Shown here one piece after another: positions 1 through 11,990 of a stretch of DNA of 64,000 nt. The stretch's first letter is position 1, and each line of letters begins with the position of its first letter. The stretch lies in the NCBI GenBank assembly GCA_008933995.1, contig WARS01000011.1, positions 18,373,516 through 18,437,515 on the forward strand, written 5' to 3'. The notes under the pieces were generated by a model. The model was given only the letters and a program-made list of their open reading frames with translations. It was not told where the DNA came from and did no database searches. The stretch comes from Datnioides undecimradiatus (Eukaryota > Chordata > Actinopteri > Lobotiformes > Datnioididae). A program made the translations under genes and the position numbers.

Positions 1-76
1 CGAGACGCTGCGCAGAGCTCGATGGGGACCAGAACACGCGTTGGTACAGTTATCAGACGAACCACGTGGCCCTTAC

Positions 77-655
77 CTGTGAGTCCTTCAGCAGCCGTCA
101 CCCCAGCACCGCTGTCAACATCACACAAGCGTCACCTCGGCACTCACCTCCACGTCGGCAGACACTGCGGGGGTCCAAACGCAGGTGTCGGCGCGGGGAC
201 GCGTCAAGAAGTCGGCTGCTTTCTTTCTGCTTAGTCTCTCTCTGTGTTGTCTCCTGACGGTTAGATTGGCTCGGACACCGGCTCCGACGCGCTTCGCGAT
301 CCCGAACGACAGAGCCCGGGCAGGCAGGCAAGGCAGGCAAGGCAGGCGCTGCTGGAAATGTCTGCAGCGGCTGATGCACCTCCGCGCGATTTGTTTCCCC
401 CGCCGCCTCCTTCGCCTTTTGATTTAGTCTTCGCCTTCAGCTCTCGTTAAAGACAAACTTTGAGAATAACGCGGGGCATTTTCAAGCTGTCGAAATCGCT
501 GCCACATCCCTGAGGTACCGTGACTCGAGATGTTGCGCTCCGGTCTGCTCTCTCTCCTCTGCTCCTCCCGGCAGCGGGCGGACAGGAGGGCGGTGCGACT
601 GGATTCGTGCGCTCCAGCGGTGCATGCGTGACACGGACGGCCAGATCCCTGGATT
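77..655 (-). other. Candidate non-coding first exon of a gene leaving the window to the left
   Basis: Read on the minus strand, this is a purine-rich, CpG-rich leader-like sequence typical of a vertebrate 5' untranslated exon. It contains two good splice donors. One has the form CAG/GTAAGG, with the last exonic base at 77. The other has the form GAG/GTGAGTG, with the last exonic base at 148. The two could be alternatives. A 93-codon open frame at 98-379 is arginine- and proline-rich, matches no family I know, and is best explained by the high GC content. A 9-base unit (GGCAGGCAA on the plus strand) is repeated about three times at 322-347. If the exon is real, the rest of the window is the upstream regulatory territory of that gene. 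I do not recognise the gene. A CpG island with chance splice signals is the main alternative. Confidence 0.4.
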
Positions 656-700
656 CACCTGTCATCACTAGACAAAGTGCATCCTATTTAAAATACAACC
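640..700 (-). promoter_or_regulatory. Candidate core promoter reading leftwards
   Basis: A TATTTAAAATA stretch at about 685-696 reads as a TATA-like element on the minus strand. It lies roughly 30 bases upstream of the point where CpG-rich sequence begins in the minus direction. The element is nearly palindromic, so it does not fix the strand by itself. Direction is inferred from the CpG-rich, exon-like sequence to the left and the plain AT-rich sequence to the right. No transcription start can be proven from sequence alone. Confidence 0.3.
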
Positions 701-2009
701 GGAGATAAGCCCAGCTCAAAGGCTGCAACCCTCAAACCCAGGGGCAGATAAGATTTGAAGGGAACCCGTTTCTTCTTAAGAGGGGCGCGCATTTGTCCAA
801 GATTAAGAGAAAAGAAGCAATTAGTTTGTAAACCCTGTAGGTGTTTTTGGTTTGCAGGAAGTCACTGATAAATTCCACAAAAGTTGGAGCCCAGCTGCCC
901 AAACTTTTATGACAAAAAAATCAATCCAGACCTAATAGAGGTCTGCAGGACTTAATAGAGGTTTCATCCCATGGAGCCTTTCAAAGGCTTTTGTTGCCTC
1001 TCTGTTCTGTCGAAGGGGAGATAACAGGGAGGGTGAAATTGAACCAACCTTCATTTTGACAGGGACCTCTTAGAAACCTCTCCAAGACCCTGGACCCAAG
1101 ATTAGGGAGCTTCATCCTTTAACCATTTCTCTCTTGGTCTTTATTTCTTTTGTGAAAAAGATTTTTTTTTTTTTTTTTTTTTAATCTGACTGACATGTTA
1201 CTCGTAAATAAAAGACTGAATAAACGCAGGGCAGCACAAAACCAGAGGGCGGAAGGTGATTTTATACACATACTGTACGTTTCCTGTTTTATTCTCCTGT
1301 ATACTCTTCTCTAGTGTTGTTCGTTTTACTTCTATAAGACAGAATATACGATAATGATATTGTATGAACTTTAATCAGTTACATATAACTGCATATTAAT
1401 AAAACGTGGCTAAAATCCACTTTATTTGCTGCACATCAACAACATGCCACTGAGTGCGCTTTGCAGCTCATGCTTTGACATTTTAGTTTAAACCTGCATG
1501 AATTTCAGCGACTGTGATTGAAAACCACAAATCTATGGCCAGTAATAAAAACACAAAAACAAAACAAAACAAGGTGCAGGAGGGTGAAGTGCTGTGCAGA
1601 GCTGAGGGAACCGGCACAGTCCTTGGATCCATTGCACATAAAACACGTAAACCGGCGCAGCTGCAGGTGAAGCTCTGACCTTCAACAAAGTATCTGTGCA
1701 TTGTGATATTTGTGCTTGATTATGAAAAAGTGACAAATGTGATTAGTTCGTTAAGGAAAGGCATCAGTTTATTTATTTATTATTATTATTGTTGTTATTA
1801 TTATCATCATCATCATCAGGACATGTTGCAAAGGAAAAATCAAAATTTTTGATTTCACATCTTCATCAGTTTAACTAAATGGTTCAAGTTGCTGATTCTC
1901 CTTTTTAAAAACACAGAAATTACAGGTTAAAGAGTAATTTGGCTTATTTACGTTTGATTAAAACTCATTATTGAAAGGAAAGCTGTTCTGAATCCACTGG
2001 TCCCACTGG
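701..2009. other. No gene seen; AT-rich with simple repeats
   Basis: There is no supportable open frame or RNA gene here. The stretch holds a run of 21 T at 1162-1182 and a TTA/TCA-rich microsatellite at about 1769-1818. The short open frames on the minus strand at 1483-1736 overlap each other and resemble nothing I know. Confidence 0.6.
1769..1818. repeat. Imperfect ATT/ATC microsatellite
   Basis: Tandem TTTA, TTA, TTG and TCA units run together, ending in five TCA units. This is ordinary simple sequence. Confidence 0.85.
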
Positions 2010-2860
2010 ATTTACATGGCAGAGTCTTCATGATGCTATATTTCACCGCTATTTTACCACATTTTCCGGACGAACGTGGAGCGGACATGCAGGTTTCTAT
2101 GATGGTTTGAGACTAGCCCTCATTCTCTGGCCTCATTCTTTTGCACCCGTTGTTTCAGTGCTGTTTTCACCGCTGCGCCAAATACGTTTCACCATCCCGA
2201 GCAATGATTTCACCTTGCGCACTTGACTTTTCCAGGTTTAAATGCAAAGGGCAAGCGCCTTTTGATATCATCAACATAGAAACGGGGGCATGAATAAGCG
2301 AAGAGAGGCGGCGGCGTGGAAAGTGTCAGCATCTGTGTCTAATCACTGGTATCCATGGTGGGCCTATTAAGTCAAGCTTATTAGGAAATTTCAGTGGAAA
2401 TGACATCGCACCCATGAGCGCAGTCACACAGAGAGAACGCTGTGGATACCAGCTCGTGCTCCAGTTGAGGTCATATTTGGGCTAAGCTGTTTATATGCAT
2501 ATTCATATCCTAATCACAAATACCCCAGCATACATAATTAAGCTGAATACTTTGGATATTATTATGGAAAGAGAACTCAGTGTGACCACAAAAAACATTA
2601 AATAGGATACCCTGGGTAATATGAGCCTATCCCAGCACATAATCGTGATGGGAGCTTATACCAGATGGGAAATGGTGTTTTCATGCCCCAAATGGAAATG
2701 TTGAGCCTCCTGAATAACACTGGGATGTAAATGTGCATAAAAATGCCTTCATTATCACATGTAGCCTGGGTGTCATTGTTGGAGCGAACATTTATTTTAG
2801 GTGTTGGCGAAACACGAAGCGAGCCAGGCATTGTCCGTTAAGTTTGGTTCGGGCTGACAG
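2010..2860. other. Candidate conserved non-coding block
   Basis: This is unique sequence without simple repeats or recognisable transposon pieces. It is dense in homeodomain- and POU-type words, for example TATGCATATTCATA at 2493-2506 and ATAATTAAGC near 2535. The texture is that of developmental enhancers, but conservation cannot be tested here. The 77-codon minus frame at 2598-2831 is probably an accident of this composition. Confidence 0.3.
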
Positions 2861-4958
2861 TGGAGAAGTTGTGCAAAGTTGAGTTTTTCAGCGAAGCCCT
2901 GAATGTTTTGACTCTGGGAACGAGTCCATGTAGTCATAATCGGTCGGGTACATACATCGAATGCAAGTGCGCTTCTGTGTGTATCTGATCACTGTAGCTG
3001 CTGCTTACTTTTCAGAGCGGGGGTCCAAGCGCAACAGCAAAGACGAAGCTCAGAACTCACAGATGCAAAGAAGGAGCATCAAACAGAAGTGGGGTAATAA
3101 TATTAACGATAACATAAGCACAACATGTTCAATCAATAATCATGATTGAATCCACAACACAAGCAAAGCTCTAGCAGGAAAAGCAACGTGCTAAGAAATG
3201 TTTTGAGTCCAGTGGGACCAAGGTGTGGACAGGTAGTGCTGATGTCAAGTTCAAGCAAAGGTTGTGAGGGCCTCTGCAGGTCGATGGAGTTAGGTAAGTC
3301 ACTGCACCACTGAGGAACGATATATAGATGGTTTGATTGTAAATCAGCTTGTAAGTGTGGGTAGCCATAGCAACACTAGATGCCACAAAACACGTGCAGT
3401 GAGACCAAACGACTTGATGGCGCCCTCCGCTTTCTAGCAACAGGCAGGCGCTTCCACCTCCACGCTGCCCCTGCTGTTAATGAGCATCTTTCTGAGCAAA
3501 AGCGATGCTTCAAGCAGGTGCAGGACGCAAAATGCGTCCTCCGTGCATCCACGTAGTTAAAAACCAGTTAGTCTCTGGCCTAATTGCTGCAGGCGACTTA
3601 GATGAGCGTGTCAACATGTTACATTAAACGTATTCTCATCAGGATGAAGCCTTTTAGAGCCGCTCACCTTCCAGGGCTTTTTGTTTCCTTTGCATTTGCA
3701 CCCTCTTACAGATCCCTGGCTCCATCACTTCTGCACGGCACCCAACAGCATTTTTAATTTGTTGTAATTCATGTGTTTGTTTTTTCCAATTTTTTAAGGC
3801 CAATGTGATGAGCTGTTGTGTCCGGCGTCGCGTTGACTCATGTGTTCAACCAAATGCTGTTCACTTACATTCGTCTTGCGCTCGGAGGGTACCTGCTGTG
3901 AAGCGGGAGCCTTCCAAAACGGGGTTTTCAAGAACTGTGATCATTTGCAGCTCTTGCAGTGTGGAGACTGTGGAAAGGGGATGTTCATTTAGCGATCTGA
4001 AAACATCTTACAACGGCAGGAATGTAGGAAAACGATGTTCCGAGAGACTTTGGTAAGGCAAGAAGCTGCAAAAGCGATGGATCCACGGATACATGCCTAG
4101 CAGCAATAAGGTGCTCGTATTGGGTAAAAGGTGTAAGAACAACGACGCTGTGATCTAGAAATGATTTAAGATCTGTCTTACATCCAGGAGGAAATAGGTT
4201 TCCATGTTCAGAGGAGAGTATCAGTGTGTTGGGAGTCCAGCTGTGCAGTAAACCTCCGGAGAGCCAAAACAGATTCTCCTTCCCTGAGGTGCAGAAAACC
4301 TGCTCTCTCAGCTTAGTTTAGTGCCAGAATTATCTGAGGTCAGGAGGGAGCTCAGGGGCTGCAGAGGGCTTAGGATAAGTCAGAGTGACAATTAGTGGAA
4401 TGACACATCTTGACACGTCAGACCTCCAAACAACCACCGATGAATCATAGGAGAGGAGGTCCAGAAATAGCCGCCGCAGCCTCGGCAACAGAGCGGTCCA
4501 GCGCCCGCGTCAGCTCTGTTTTTGGGTCCTAACCTGGGAACGGCAGCCTTAACCCCTTTGCAGTGAGCAATCACGTGCCGAATCCGTGCATTCAGGAGCA
4601 TGTGGAGCTCTGCAAGAAGGAGAAGAACCAGCGGACTACAGGATCTGTTCAGGCCAGATCTGAATATGCACTCCCCAACCCTTAAAACCAAAGTTCACGT
4701 ACGAATAAGGAATTAAACACTTCTAATGACGAGATCTCATCTGATCCTCTCTAAAACAAACTCCTGGTTAAATCTTCTGAAGGAAACTTGTCCCCGTGTC
4801 CAGGTTTTACCCCAAATTAATAACATTAACCCAAAATTTGATTTTATTGTGGATTTCACGGGCAGGTTTTATTTCTGATTGTCCTACTCCATTTAAGATG
4901 TTGCATTTCTTCTTTTTCCTACAGTTGCATGCTCGAGCGTCACTCTGCGGACTGACTG
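2861..4958. other. No gene seen
   Basis: Mixed unique sequence. Open frames up to 99 codons (the minus frame at 4392-4691) have no recognisable domain, and frames on both strands overlap. I see no RNA gene or clear repeat. Confidence 0.55.
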
Positions 4959-5270
4959 ATTTTCTTTTATGAATTACAATAAGCCAATTACTCACCTTCA
5001 GACAGATATTTCAGGGAATCCTGGGAGGTTTGGCGTTGTCGGACATGTTTGTTTTGCGTTTGCCCAGCAGGCAACGCTACGCCAACGCTACTGTGACGAG
5101 TCTCGAGAGAGTGTTGCGCTGACTTTCGAACTTTTAAGAGAGTCTGCAGACCCTTTGTGGAAGCAGCGGCAGCAGATCAGCTTCACTCAAACGACTCATA
5201 ACTTTACGATCGAGCCGTCGACCGGTTCACGGCACATTTAGGTCGATCCGAAGGTCCGCATGTCGATACT
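4959..5270 (+). repeat. Dispersed repeat, copy 1 (related to 57656-58125)
   Basis: This matches a second copy near 57.75 kb in the same orientation. The shared segment at 4962-4989 and 57751-57778 is essentially identical. Further matches follow in the same order around the words CAGGCAACGC, TTCGAACTT, GAAGCAGC and TTCACTCAA. Small insertions and deletions separate the copies, so both are old. The family is not certain. A degenerate non-autonomous DNA transposon is my best guess, because copy 2 carries ATTCGATCTCGATAC-type sequence common in teleost hAT-like elements. The 90-codon plus frame here is not a host gene. Confidence 0.6.
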
Positions 5271-6323
5271 AACTTATCGATTTTAAGGATTCAAACACAG
5301 TTACCTTTCTTGGTGATTAAAAAAAGCATCAGACACAAAATGTATATTAATATATTATTCAAAGAGGGTATCTTTCAGTTTATCACTCAGCTTTGGGAGC
5401 ACGTGTTGAGCCTGCAGAAGCTTTCTGACGTCACCGATGAATAGTTTTGATTCATGCAGCCATTTTTAAGAAGGTCGTGCAGCGTCGGGCGTGTGCCATC
5501 CAGATGTCGACGTGAAAACTAACACACGAGTCGTAGGTGTTGAGGAGCGCTGCTCTGGAGCGGGGGCTGTTTGAGAAATCTGAGAGGTGGCAAGATGATT
5601 AACAAGAAGCCAAAGAAGAAGAAAAAACATGTTTATATGAAATTTATTTTTATTTCTCCAAGGTTATCGGCTCTTAATGTGGATTATCACTTCACACGGA
5701 TGACAGAATAACCTCAACGTTGCTGGCGTTGACGGTAGCGGGCACCCTGGTTGTTAGGGTTAGTGTTATTCCCTCTGCTGCGCTCGGCATTTATTATGTA
5801 AGGGGCTGCTGTAAAAGGCCCGGCAACAGGTTTGCATGAATGCATAAAATACAAGGCAGATCCCCCGGGTGACCGTCACGCTGCGAGCGTGCCACTGTGT
5901 GTTTAGACTGCTGGAAGTAAACAAACGAAGGATGTTTAGATGTATTTTAAGATTCTGCCTGTATTTCTTCGTCCCTCTTTATGCAAATGAGCGCGCTGCA
6001 GTGGAGCGACGTGCACCGCTCGTGAACCAAAGGGACGAATACGAGGGGGTAAAGGTGACCGAGACAATGACAACAACTTAAACTCAGAGTTTCCGTTAAA
6101 TATCAGTTATTTATAAAATGTATATTTACATTAAACTTTCCATTGTGGTTACATTCTTTAACATAACATATAATATATGAACATACCACATGGTACCTAA
6201 TATACACAATAAAAACCAGCAGTATGGGCATTTACAACATGTTTCTTCTTTATTCAGCCACCAAGGCTTAGTGCTATTGGTTATTAATTTTCTTCTTCTG
6301 TGAGTTTTATTTTCACTTCTACT
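5271..6323. other. No gene seen
   Basis: AT-rich unique sequence. The 70-codon plus frame at 5869-6081 and the 66-codon minus frame at 6126-6326 have no recognisable features. Confidence 0.55.
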
Positions 6324-6355
6324 CATTTATTTATTTATTTATTTATTTATTTATT
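6324..6355. repeat. (ATTT)n microsatellite
   Basis: About eight tandem ATTT units, nearly perfect. Confidence 0.9.
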
Positions 6356-7318
6356 ATCTGTGATGCTTCAGCAACCTGTAATTTCCCCATAGGAATATTA
6401 CAGTATATATAGATATATTATATTAGCTAGCTGGATGGTTAGGTGGTTATATTACATACATGCATATCTATATATACAGTATATAGATATGCCCTACATG
6501 TCAAATACACACACGGTGAGCAATTTACTGGCTATGCAGGAAGCGGCCGGTGCAAACTGGTCTCATGTGGCATCGTTTGATCAGCTTCACGCCTCCTCGG
6601 AGACACGTGCGCATTATTGATCACAGCTTCTCTGAAGGATCTCACATTTACAGGGATGAACATTTGAAGGCGTCCAGCGGCACGCTCCAGCAGCCCATTG
6701 ATGCGTTGTTTGCCGGGAGACGCGTTGGGGACGCGAGGCCCCGTCGAGCGTGCGGCTGCGCGCCTGGTCCCAACGTCTCACCAGATCTTGGCCTCCGAGC
6801 GTGCAGCTTGCAACATTTTGCCGAGTCAGCTGTCTCGTTCTCGGCTGGCAGATGTGGAAACGCCAGGGCATCAAGCGTGAATGGATGGTTTATCCCAAAT
6901 GAGAGGCCACAACGGCACTTTTAAAGGTGAGCAACAGTAAAACGATGTTTGTTGGATAGATTCTCACGTATATTCCGTTAGTTATCACTGAAACAGGGAC
7001 AGGAACACTCAGAACTGTCATCATAAAATGTCACTTTGGTTGAAAATGGTGAATTTACAGGAATCATTATTGAAAAAACATATGCGCTACATGCATTGAA
7101 AAAGAAAAACATGACAGACTGACCAAAGATAAAGTCGTACTGGCTTTGATCTCCGAGCGCGCAGACACGATGAACGTGGGACAATCACGCGGCTCTCGAC
7201 AGTCACAACTTCGTTTTGCTGAGGAACTAATCGCAAGGGTTGTTGTTGTTGTTGTGCGAGAGCTAAGGCTGTATTAAACAACAATTCAGTCTCATTTAAC
7301 TGAACTCATTTAGACTGC
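6356..7318. other. No gene seen; local GC-rich patch at 6540-6930
   Basis: The patch at 6540-6930 is CpG-rich and open in three overlapping frames on both strands (up to 124 codons), as expected from base composition. I see no splice-site arrangement or domain that would make it an exon. Confidence 0.5.
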
Positions 7319-7343
7319 GTGTGTGTGTGTGTGTGTGTGTGTG
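7319..7343. repeat. (GT)n microsatellite
   Basis: A perfect GT run of about 12 units. Confidence 0.95.
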
Positions 7344-8369
7344 CCGCTCAGTTTGGCGGAGCGTCTCCTGTCCGAGCTGCTGGAGGAGAAATCGTCCGTT
7401 CAATTCGAATTCTGTCTAATCGGCACAAAAACGAAAGATCAAGACAAAAATGGAGATCGGGGAGAAACGGAAAGCTGACGAAACGGCGATCACGCCGGCG
7501 AAGCAGCTCTGAAAGACGCACGAAGTTTCATTCCTGCTGCAACCTCACCTCCTAGAGAGAGAGTCACCTGCAACAAGGATCGTGCAGCTTTCAGCCTGTG
7601 CTCCACCGTAAGCACTGTGAGTATCGCACATTACAGTACATGCATTGCAAACCTTTAGTCACCGGTTGCTTTGCAGGTGTAGACAATTACTATGAAATAT
7701 GAAGGAACTGATCATTAAAGAACGCATTAATACAACAGTTATTATAATCCTGTATATATGATTCTGAAATGGGCTTTTATGCATAATGAGCACTTTTAAT
7801 GTAAATACTTTTACTTATGCACAATTGTATGCAGGGTTTTTACTTAGTAATGCTACTTTTACTTAAGTAAAGGGGGAAAAAAAAACCCTTAAACCCTTAA
7901 AAACACACCACGATCTTCCTCTTAACCCGCGTGCTTTTACATAACCATATGAATTAATTAAACTGTCACAATGAGCAGGGAGCGTGTTGCAGGATGGCCT
8001 TACTGTGATGGGAAACAAATGAAATATGACATCAGGGTGTTACCGTTAAGGTGAGTTAATTAACAACATTTCCTCGCTGTGATAACGTTAATAAGGGAAT
8101 TCATTCGGCTTTAAGTTTCCCTTAAAACGCGCTCGCTGCTGGAGATTAGTCGCAAACGGCGGTGATGCTCTGCGACTGGCCCGGCCAAATAAAATACATA
8201 AGTGAGCGCCGTGTCAGTTTTGCCCACGGACCGTTTTCAGATAAGTTTGGAGCGGCTCCCGTGCATTCGTTTGAATTTATGACTTTGGTCTTTGTGCAAA
8301 ATGTGCAAGGTTTCTGCTCATTTTTCAGCTCAGGGAGCAAATGCGGCTACTCCCTCTTGTAGTACAGCA
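7344..8369. other. No gene seen
   Basis: Unique sequence, AT-rich from 7690 to 8100. Short frames only. Confidence 0.55.
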
Positions 8370-9440
8370 TTAAATTGATTTCCTGGACTCGGTCATTATT
8401 GGACTACAGAAGAGGAAATGGGCCCTACCGGTAATTAAAAAGTGATTTTTTTTTCCACGGGAATCTTCTGCCTCATTAAAATCTCACGGGGCAGGTAAGA
8501 GGGGGGGGTATTATCTGCTGCAGAGAAAGCCAGGTAGTTCACATCATCCCAGTGAAGCGCCGAACAGGAATTGAAGCTTTTACAATGGAGGAAGCAAGCC
8601 CCTTTTCTCACAGTATCATTTATGCAATGAATGATATCTAGTAATTGGTGCGAACATCTTGGTTCACATTGTGTTTTCCGCGGGAAGCGAGAGCTGCAGG
8701 CGGGATGTAAAGAAACCTTGTGAAGAGGTTAAGCCATTGTTAAATCCACAATGCTTAATCGTTCTCCTGAAATAACAAGGAAACAGCCGTCCTGGAACAG
8801 TCGCCAATGGAAAGATTAACCGGATTAACACCAGATGATGCGGCCGAGCGGTGATTGCTGTGGGTCTGAGTCATGTCAGCGCGGAAACTGTTTAGATCTT
8901 TGGAAAAGAATGCAAATCTCTTCGAACGCTGGCGTCAACAGCGTCGGTCGCAGCGTGACGAGGGCATTTTCACGTCCATGAGACAATCTGTGATTATTCC
9001 TGGTTCGACAGGTTCGATGCACGAAGCAGATACTTTGCACGGGAGCCTTCATTCCTCCAGCTCCGTTCCCAACCTTGATGGAGGAGAGGGAGTCCAAATA
9101 ATAGATTCTGTGGGGATACGGGACGATTTTTGTTGAAGCGCGCTGTGAATCTTTGGCTGGGAAAGCCACTGCGGGCTTGTTATGGCGGCTCCTTATGAAT
9201 AAGTGTGGAGGTTCTGCAGCCTTAATAACCTCTCTGCCTCAGAATCCTCTCTTTCACGTCTGTCATCCTGGTCATGTCCATGTAGAGGGGCACAAAGCCA
9301 CCACACCCCCGGGGCGTCCATGAATAGGGATGTTTATAACAGCGTGGAACGATTTGTCACTCCGCAGCGCAACCTGTGTCCTGCAGGAAGCCAAATAATG
9401 ATTTTAACTGCCCGTCTAAAAGATGGATCTCCCTAATCCT
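8370..9440. other. Candidate conserved non-coding block
   Basis: Repeat-free sequence with many TAAT, ATTAA and CATTAAAAT words and low homopolymer content, looking like a cluster of regulatory elements. The 87-codon plus frame at 8873-9136 and the 97-codon minus frame at 8876-9169 lie over each other and show no domain, so neither is called as a gene. Cross-species conservation is not testable here. Confidence 0.3.
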
Positions 9441-10520
9441 CCCCACCTTTCTTCCCACTGAAAGGTGCAGACTAATTTACGACGGGGCCGACGATGGGCA
9501 TGCGACGCCTGTGAATGAATGATCTGGCCTCTAGCAAAAAGAGGTAATTTCCTCTTAATGTAGTGCCGTAAACATTTATCATCACGCTGAGCTGACAGCG
9601 CATCGACGCAGCCGGGACGCGGCGAGCGCTCGCTTTAATCTCTGGAGATTCGTACCTCTGATCAGCGACGCGGCCTACAATCACCACCCACCATGCCTGG
9701 TTAATTTTACCACCACCTGCAGCTGTAACTGTTGGTTTGGTGGGTGATAGAAATAAATATAAATCCGCGCGCGCTGCGAGGGGGCAACTCTGGATAGGCA
9801 TGAGTTACTGCCCCCAGAGTATAGAGGAAATATTAAAGTTTGCTGTTTGATACAGTGACGAAAGGAAAGACAAGCAGAAACCGAAGGATTGAGTTGACAC
9901 TTTGGGACGTGTAATATTCCAGTGATTCGCGAGGTGCTCGGACTGCTCATTAAGCTCAGGGATAAATAATGCAGATTCACATTAACTGGCTCACGCCGAG
10001 CGAGAGGCATTTGCACATGAATGTGCTGAAACAATGAAAATGCTCGAGACGACTGTGCACAGGCCGAGCGGGTGAGGCCGAGACGAAGCAGAGAGGGAAA
10101 TGCGCTCTTGGTTAATGCATGTGCCTGAAATTTCACTGGAGTTAATGTAAAAAAATGCACATTTATGCAGCGTAATATTGTTTTTTTTCATCAATTAATT
10201 GATTCATTTTGTTGCATTGCACTCATTTGCATTCAAATAGGGAACAGATATACTGTATGAAGAGAAGAGAAAAGGAGGAGATGTTGCTAATTTGTGCTTT
10301 AAGCAGCTGAGAAGGGCTATTTGTAGCCCTGCTGCAGCTGGATGCAACAGAAGTGATGAGGCATCAGGCAGTAACATAAGCTCCCATTGCTAACTCACAC
10401 AGGCTACCAATAAATCACGGCTGTATCTGCAGCTATATGTCTTTATCATGGTAATGCATGGAAGCGTTGTTTTTCCTAAGGCTGTATTAATTCATACTTG
10501 GCCACTGGCTGCAGAGTAAT
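9441..10520. other. Candidate conserved non-coding block
   Basis: Continues the texture of the preceding block. Notable words are ACCACCTGCAGCTG (E-box-rich) near 9710, ATTTGCATTCAAAT near 10226, and AATAAATCACGGC near 10408. The 159-codon minus frame at 9681-10160 is serine- and histidine-rich, has no recognised domain and overlaps other frames, so I do not treat it as coding. Confidence 0.28.
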
Positions 10521-11479
10521 TTCATAACGAGGCAACACACATGCAGACCTGACATACTGTGCTAACATGCTAGGAAGCATCCAGCAGTTAAAACTAAAAA
10601 TAAAATAAAGTCAATAGCGAACACACACCTGTGTTTCAAAATCTTAGCAAACAATCCAAAATAATCCTTAAAATGAGGCGTGGAACTGGAAAAGAAACAG
10701 GAAGCAGCTGAAAACAAGTCGAATCAAAGAAAAACAAAACATCCGAACGACCTCGGAGCAAATCGATCGCAGAATCTGATTGTGACGCGACGATATTCAG
10801 TCTGCGGCCACGCTGAATGTCCGACTCCTCTCGGGTCAGGTTTTCCTTTCTCTCACGTGAAACAAACAGAGCAGGCCACAAAGCAGCTGCAGCTGCAGAG
10901 GCGGTGATGATTAATCAGTCCTGAAATACAAACAATCACGTCGCTATGGAAATGATTAATATTGTAGGTTAGAGCGTCTCTGAACTGCACTGCCCAGAGT
11001 CGAACAGTACGCCTGTGATGATTTCACCTCAGACTTACTGTGGACGTGGTCCGGACAACAAGGAAACACTTCAAATGCATCAAACGTAAAAGCTGAAAGC
11101 AGATTATGGTCAATTTGGTCAATTATGGTCATTATGACCTTATTAACAGCCTAGTATATGACCGATCATGATTAAATACTGATTATGAGTCAGTGTCATT
11201 TAAAATGCAGGGGCCCCAAATGTAATTAAAAATGTCTCCATACATACTGTACTGTACTTACGGCTTGTGTCACCTTACATATAGCCCAGAATGTTCCACA
11301 GGGTGCTGTATCATGGTTTTAAATGGGCCCAAACCCCGGGATTAGGTATGAGGCGCAGGACTGTGAGTGAAAAAAGTGGGGTCGTATCTTCACTTGAGAT
11401 AAATAAATTGAAAAATGTCGCTTTAATGAGAGCTCAGCGGGGGCGATTGTGTCCTGCGTGCCTGAAAATCCTCGGCAGG
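10521..11479. other. No gene seen
   Basis: Unique sequence. Short GGTCAATT/GGTCATTATGACC-like repeats occur at about 11107-11139. Nothing else is supportable. Confidence 0.55.
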
Positions 11480-11990
11480 ATTTTCCTCCACTCGCTTTAA
11501 GGCCAGACGTTCATCAAATCACGGCGCGAGAGCCAAGAGGAGGCCCCCCCCCCGTGGTTGTTGACAGGTCTAAAGCATATTAAATCCAGTGTCACCAGAA
11601 GATCAATACCTACTGAAAGTGTTGACGCTTGTCCAACCGGGGTGACGCGCCGTGGGCGTGCATTTGCATTACACTGCGGCGGACTCTCTGTGCCAGTGTT
11701 AAAGTTCGCTGCCTGGGATCGGGCCGGATCAATTTTCACTCTGTCAATCACAATAAGACTCAAATGAGCAATTTTAAAACCGAGAGCGTTGGCCCGACCT
11801 GACGGAGAGGTAGAGCAATCGTCGTCGTCTAAGCCTTCATTATCTCTTAGCGGGGGTGTTTGATGCAGTTGACATCTGCAATTAATGTGCCTTTCCTGTA
11901 AAATCAAAACATTTTTCTCTGGACCGGACGATTTGGCTGCTGTTCAACGGCTTCTGCAAATCAGGTCTTCGTTGGGAACATCATTATGGA
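11480..11990. other. Candidate conserved non-coding block
   Basis: Repeat-free apart from a run of about ten C at 11544-11553. Words such as GGGCGTGCATTTGCATTAC at about 11655, CTGTCAATCAC at about 11742 and GCAATTAATGTGCC at about 11879 suggest enhancer-like sequence. The 136-codon minus frame at 11497-11907 has no recognisable domain. Confidence 0.28.

Noticed and set aside
5740-5768. GTTAGGGTTAG-like words resembling telomere repeat
   Set aside because: Fewer than two full units and no continuation, so no interstitial telomeric array.
6550-6924. 124-codon plus-strand frame in a GC-rich patch
   Set aside because: Three frames are open across the same patch on both strands, which is the expected effect of composition.
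9681-10160. 159-codon minus-strand frame
   Set aside because: No domain, low-complexity Ser/His/Leu composition, overlapping frames on the same strand. More likely open by chance in regulatory-type sequence.
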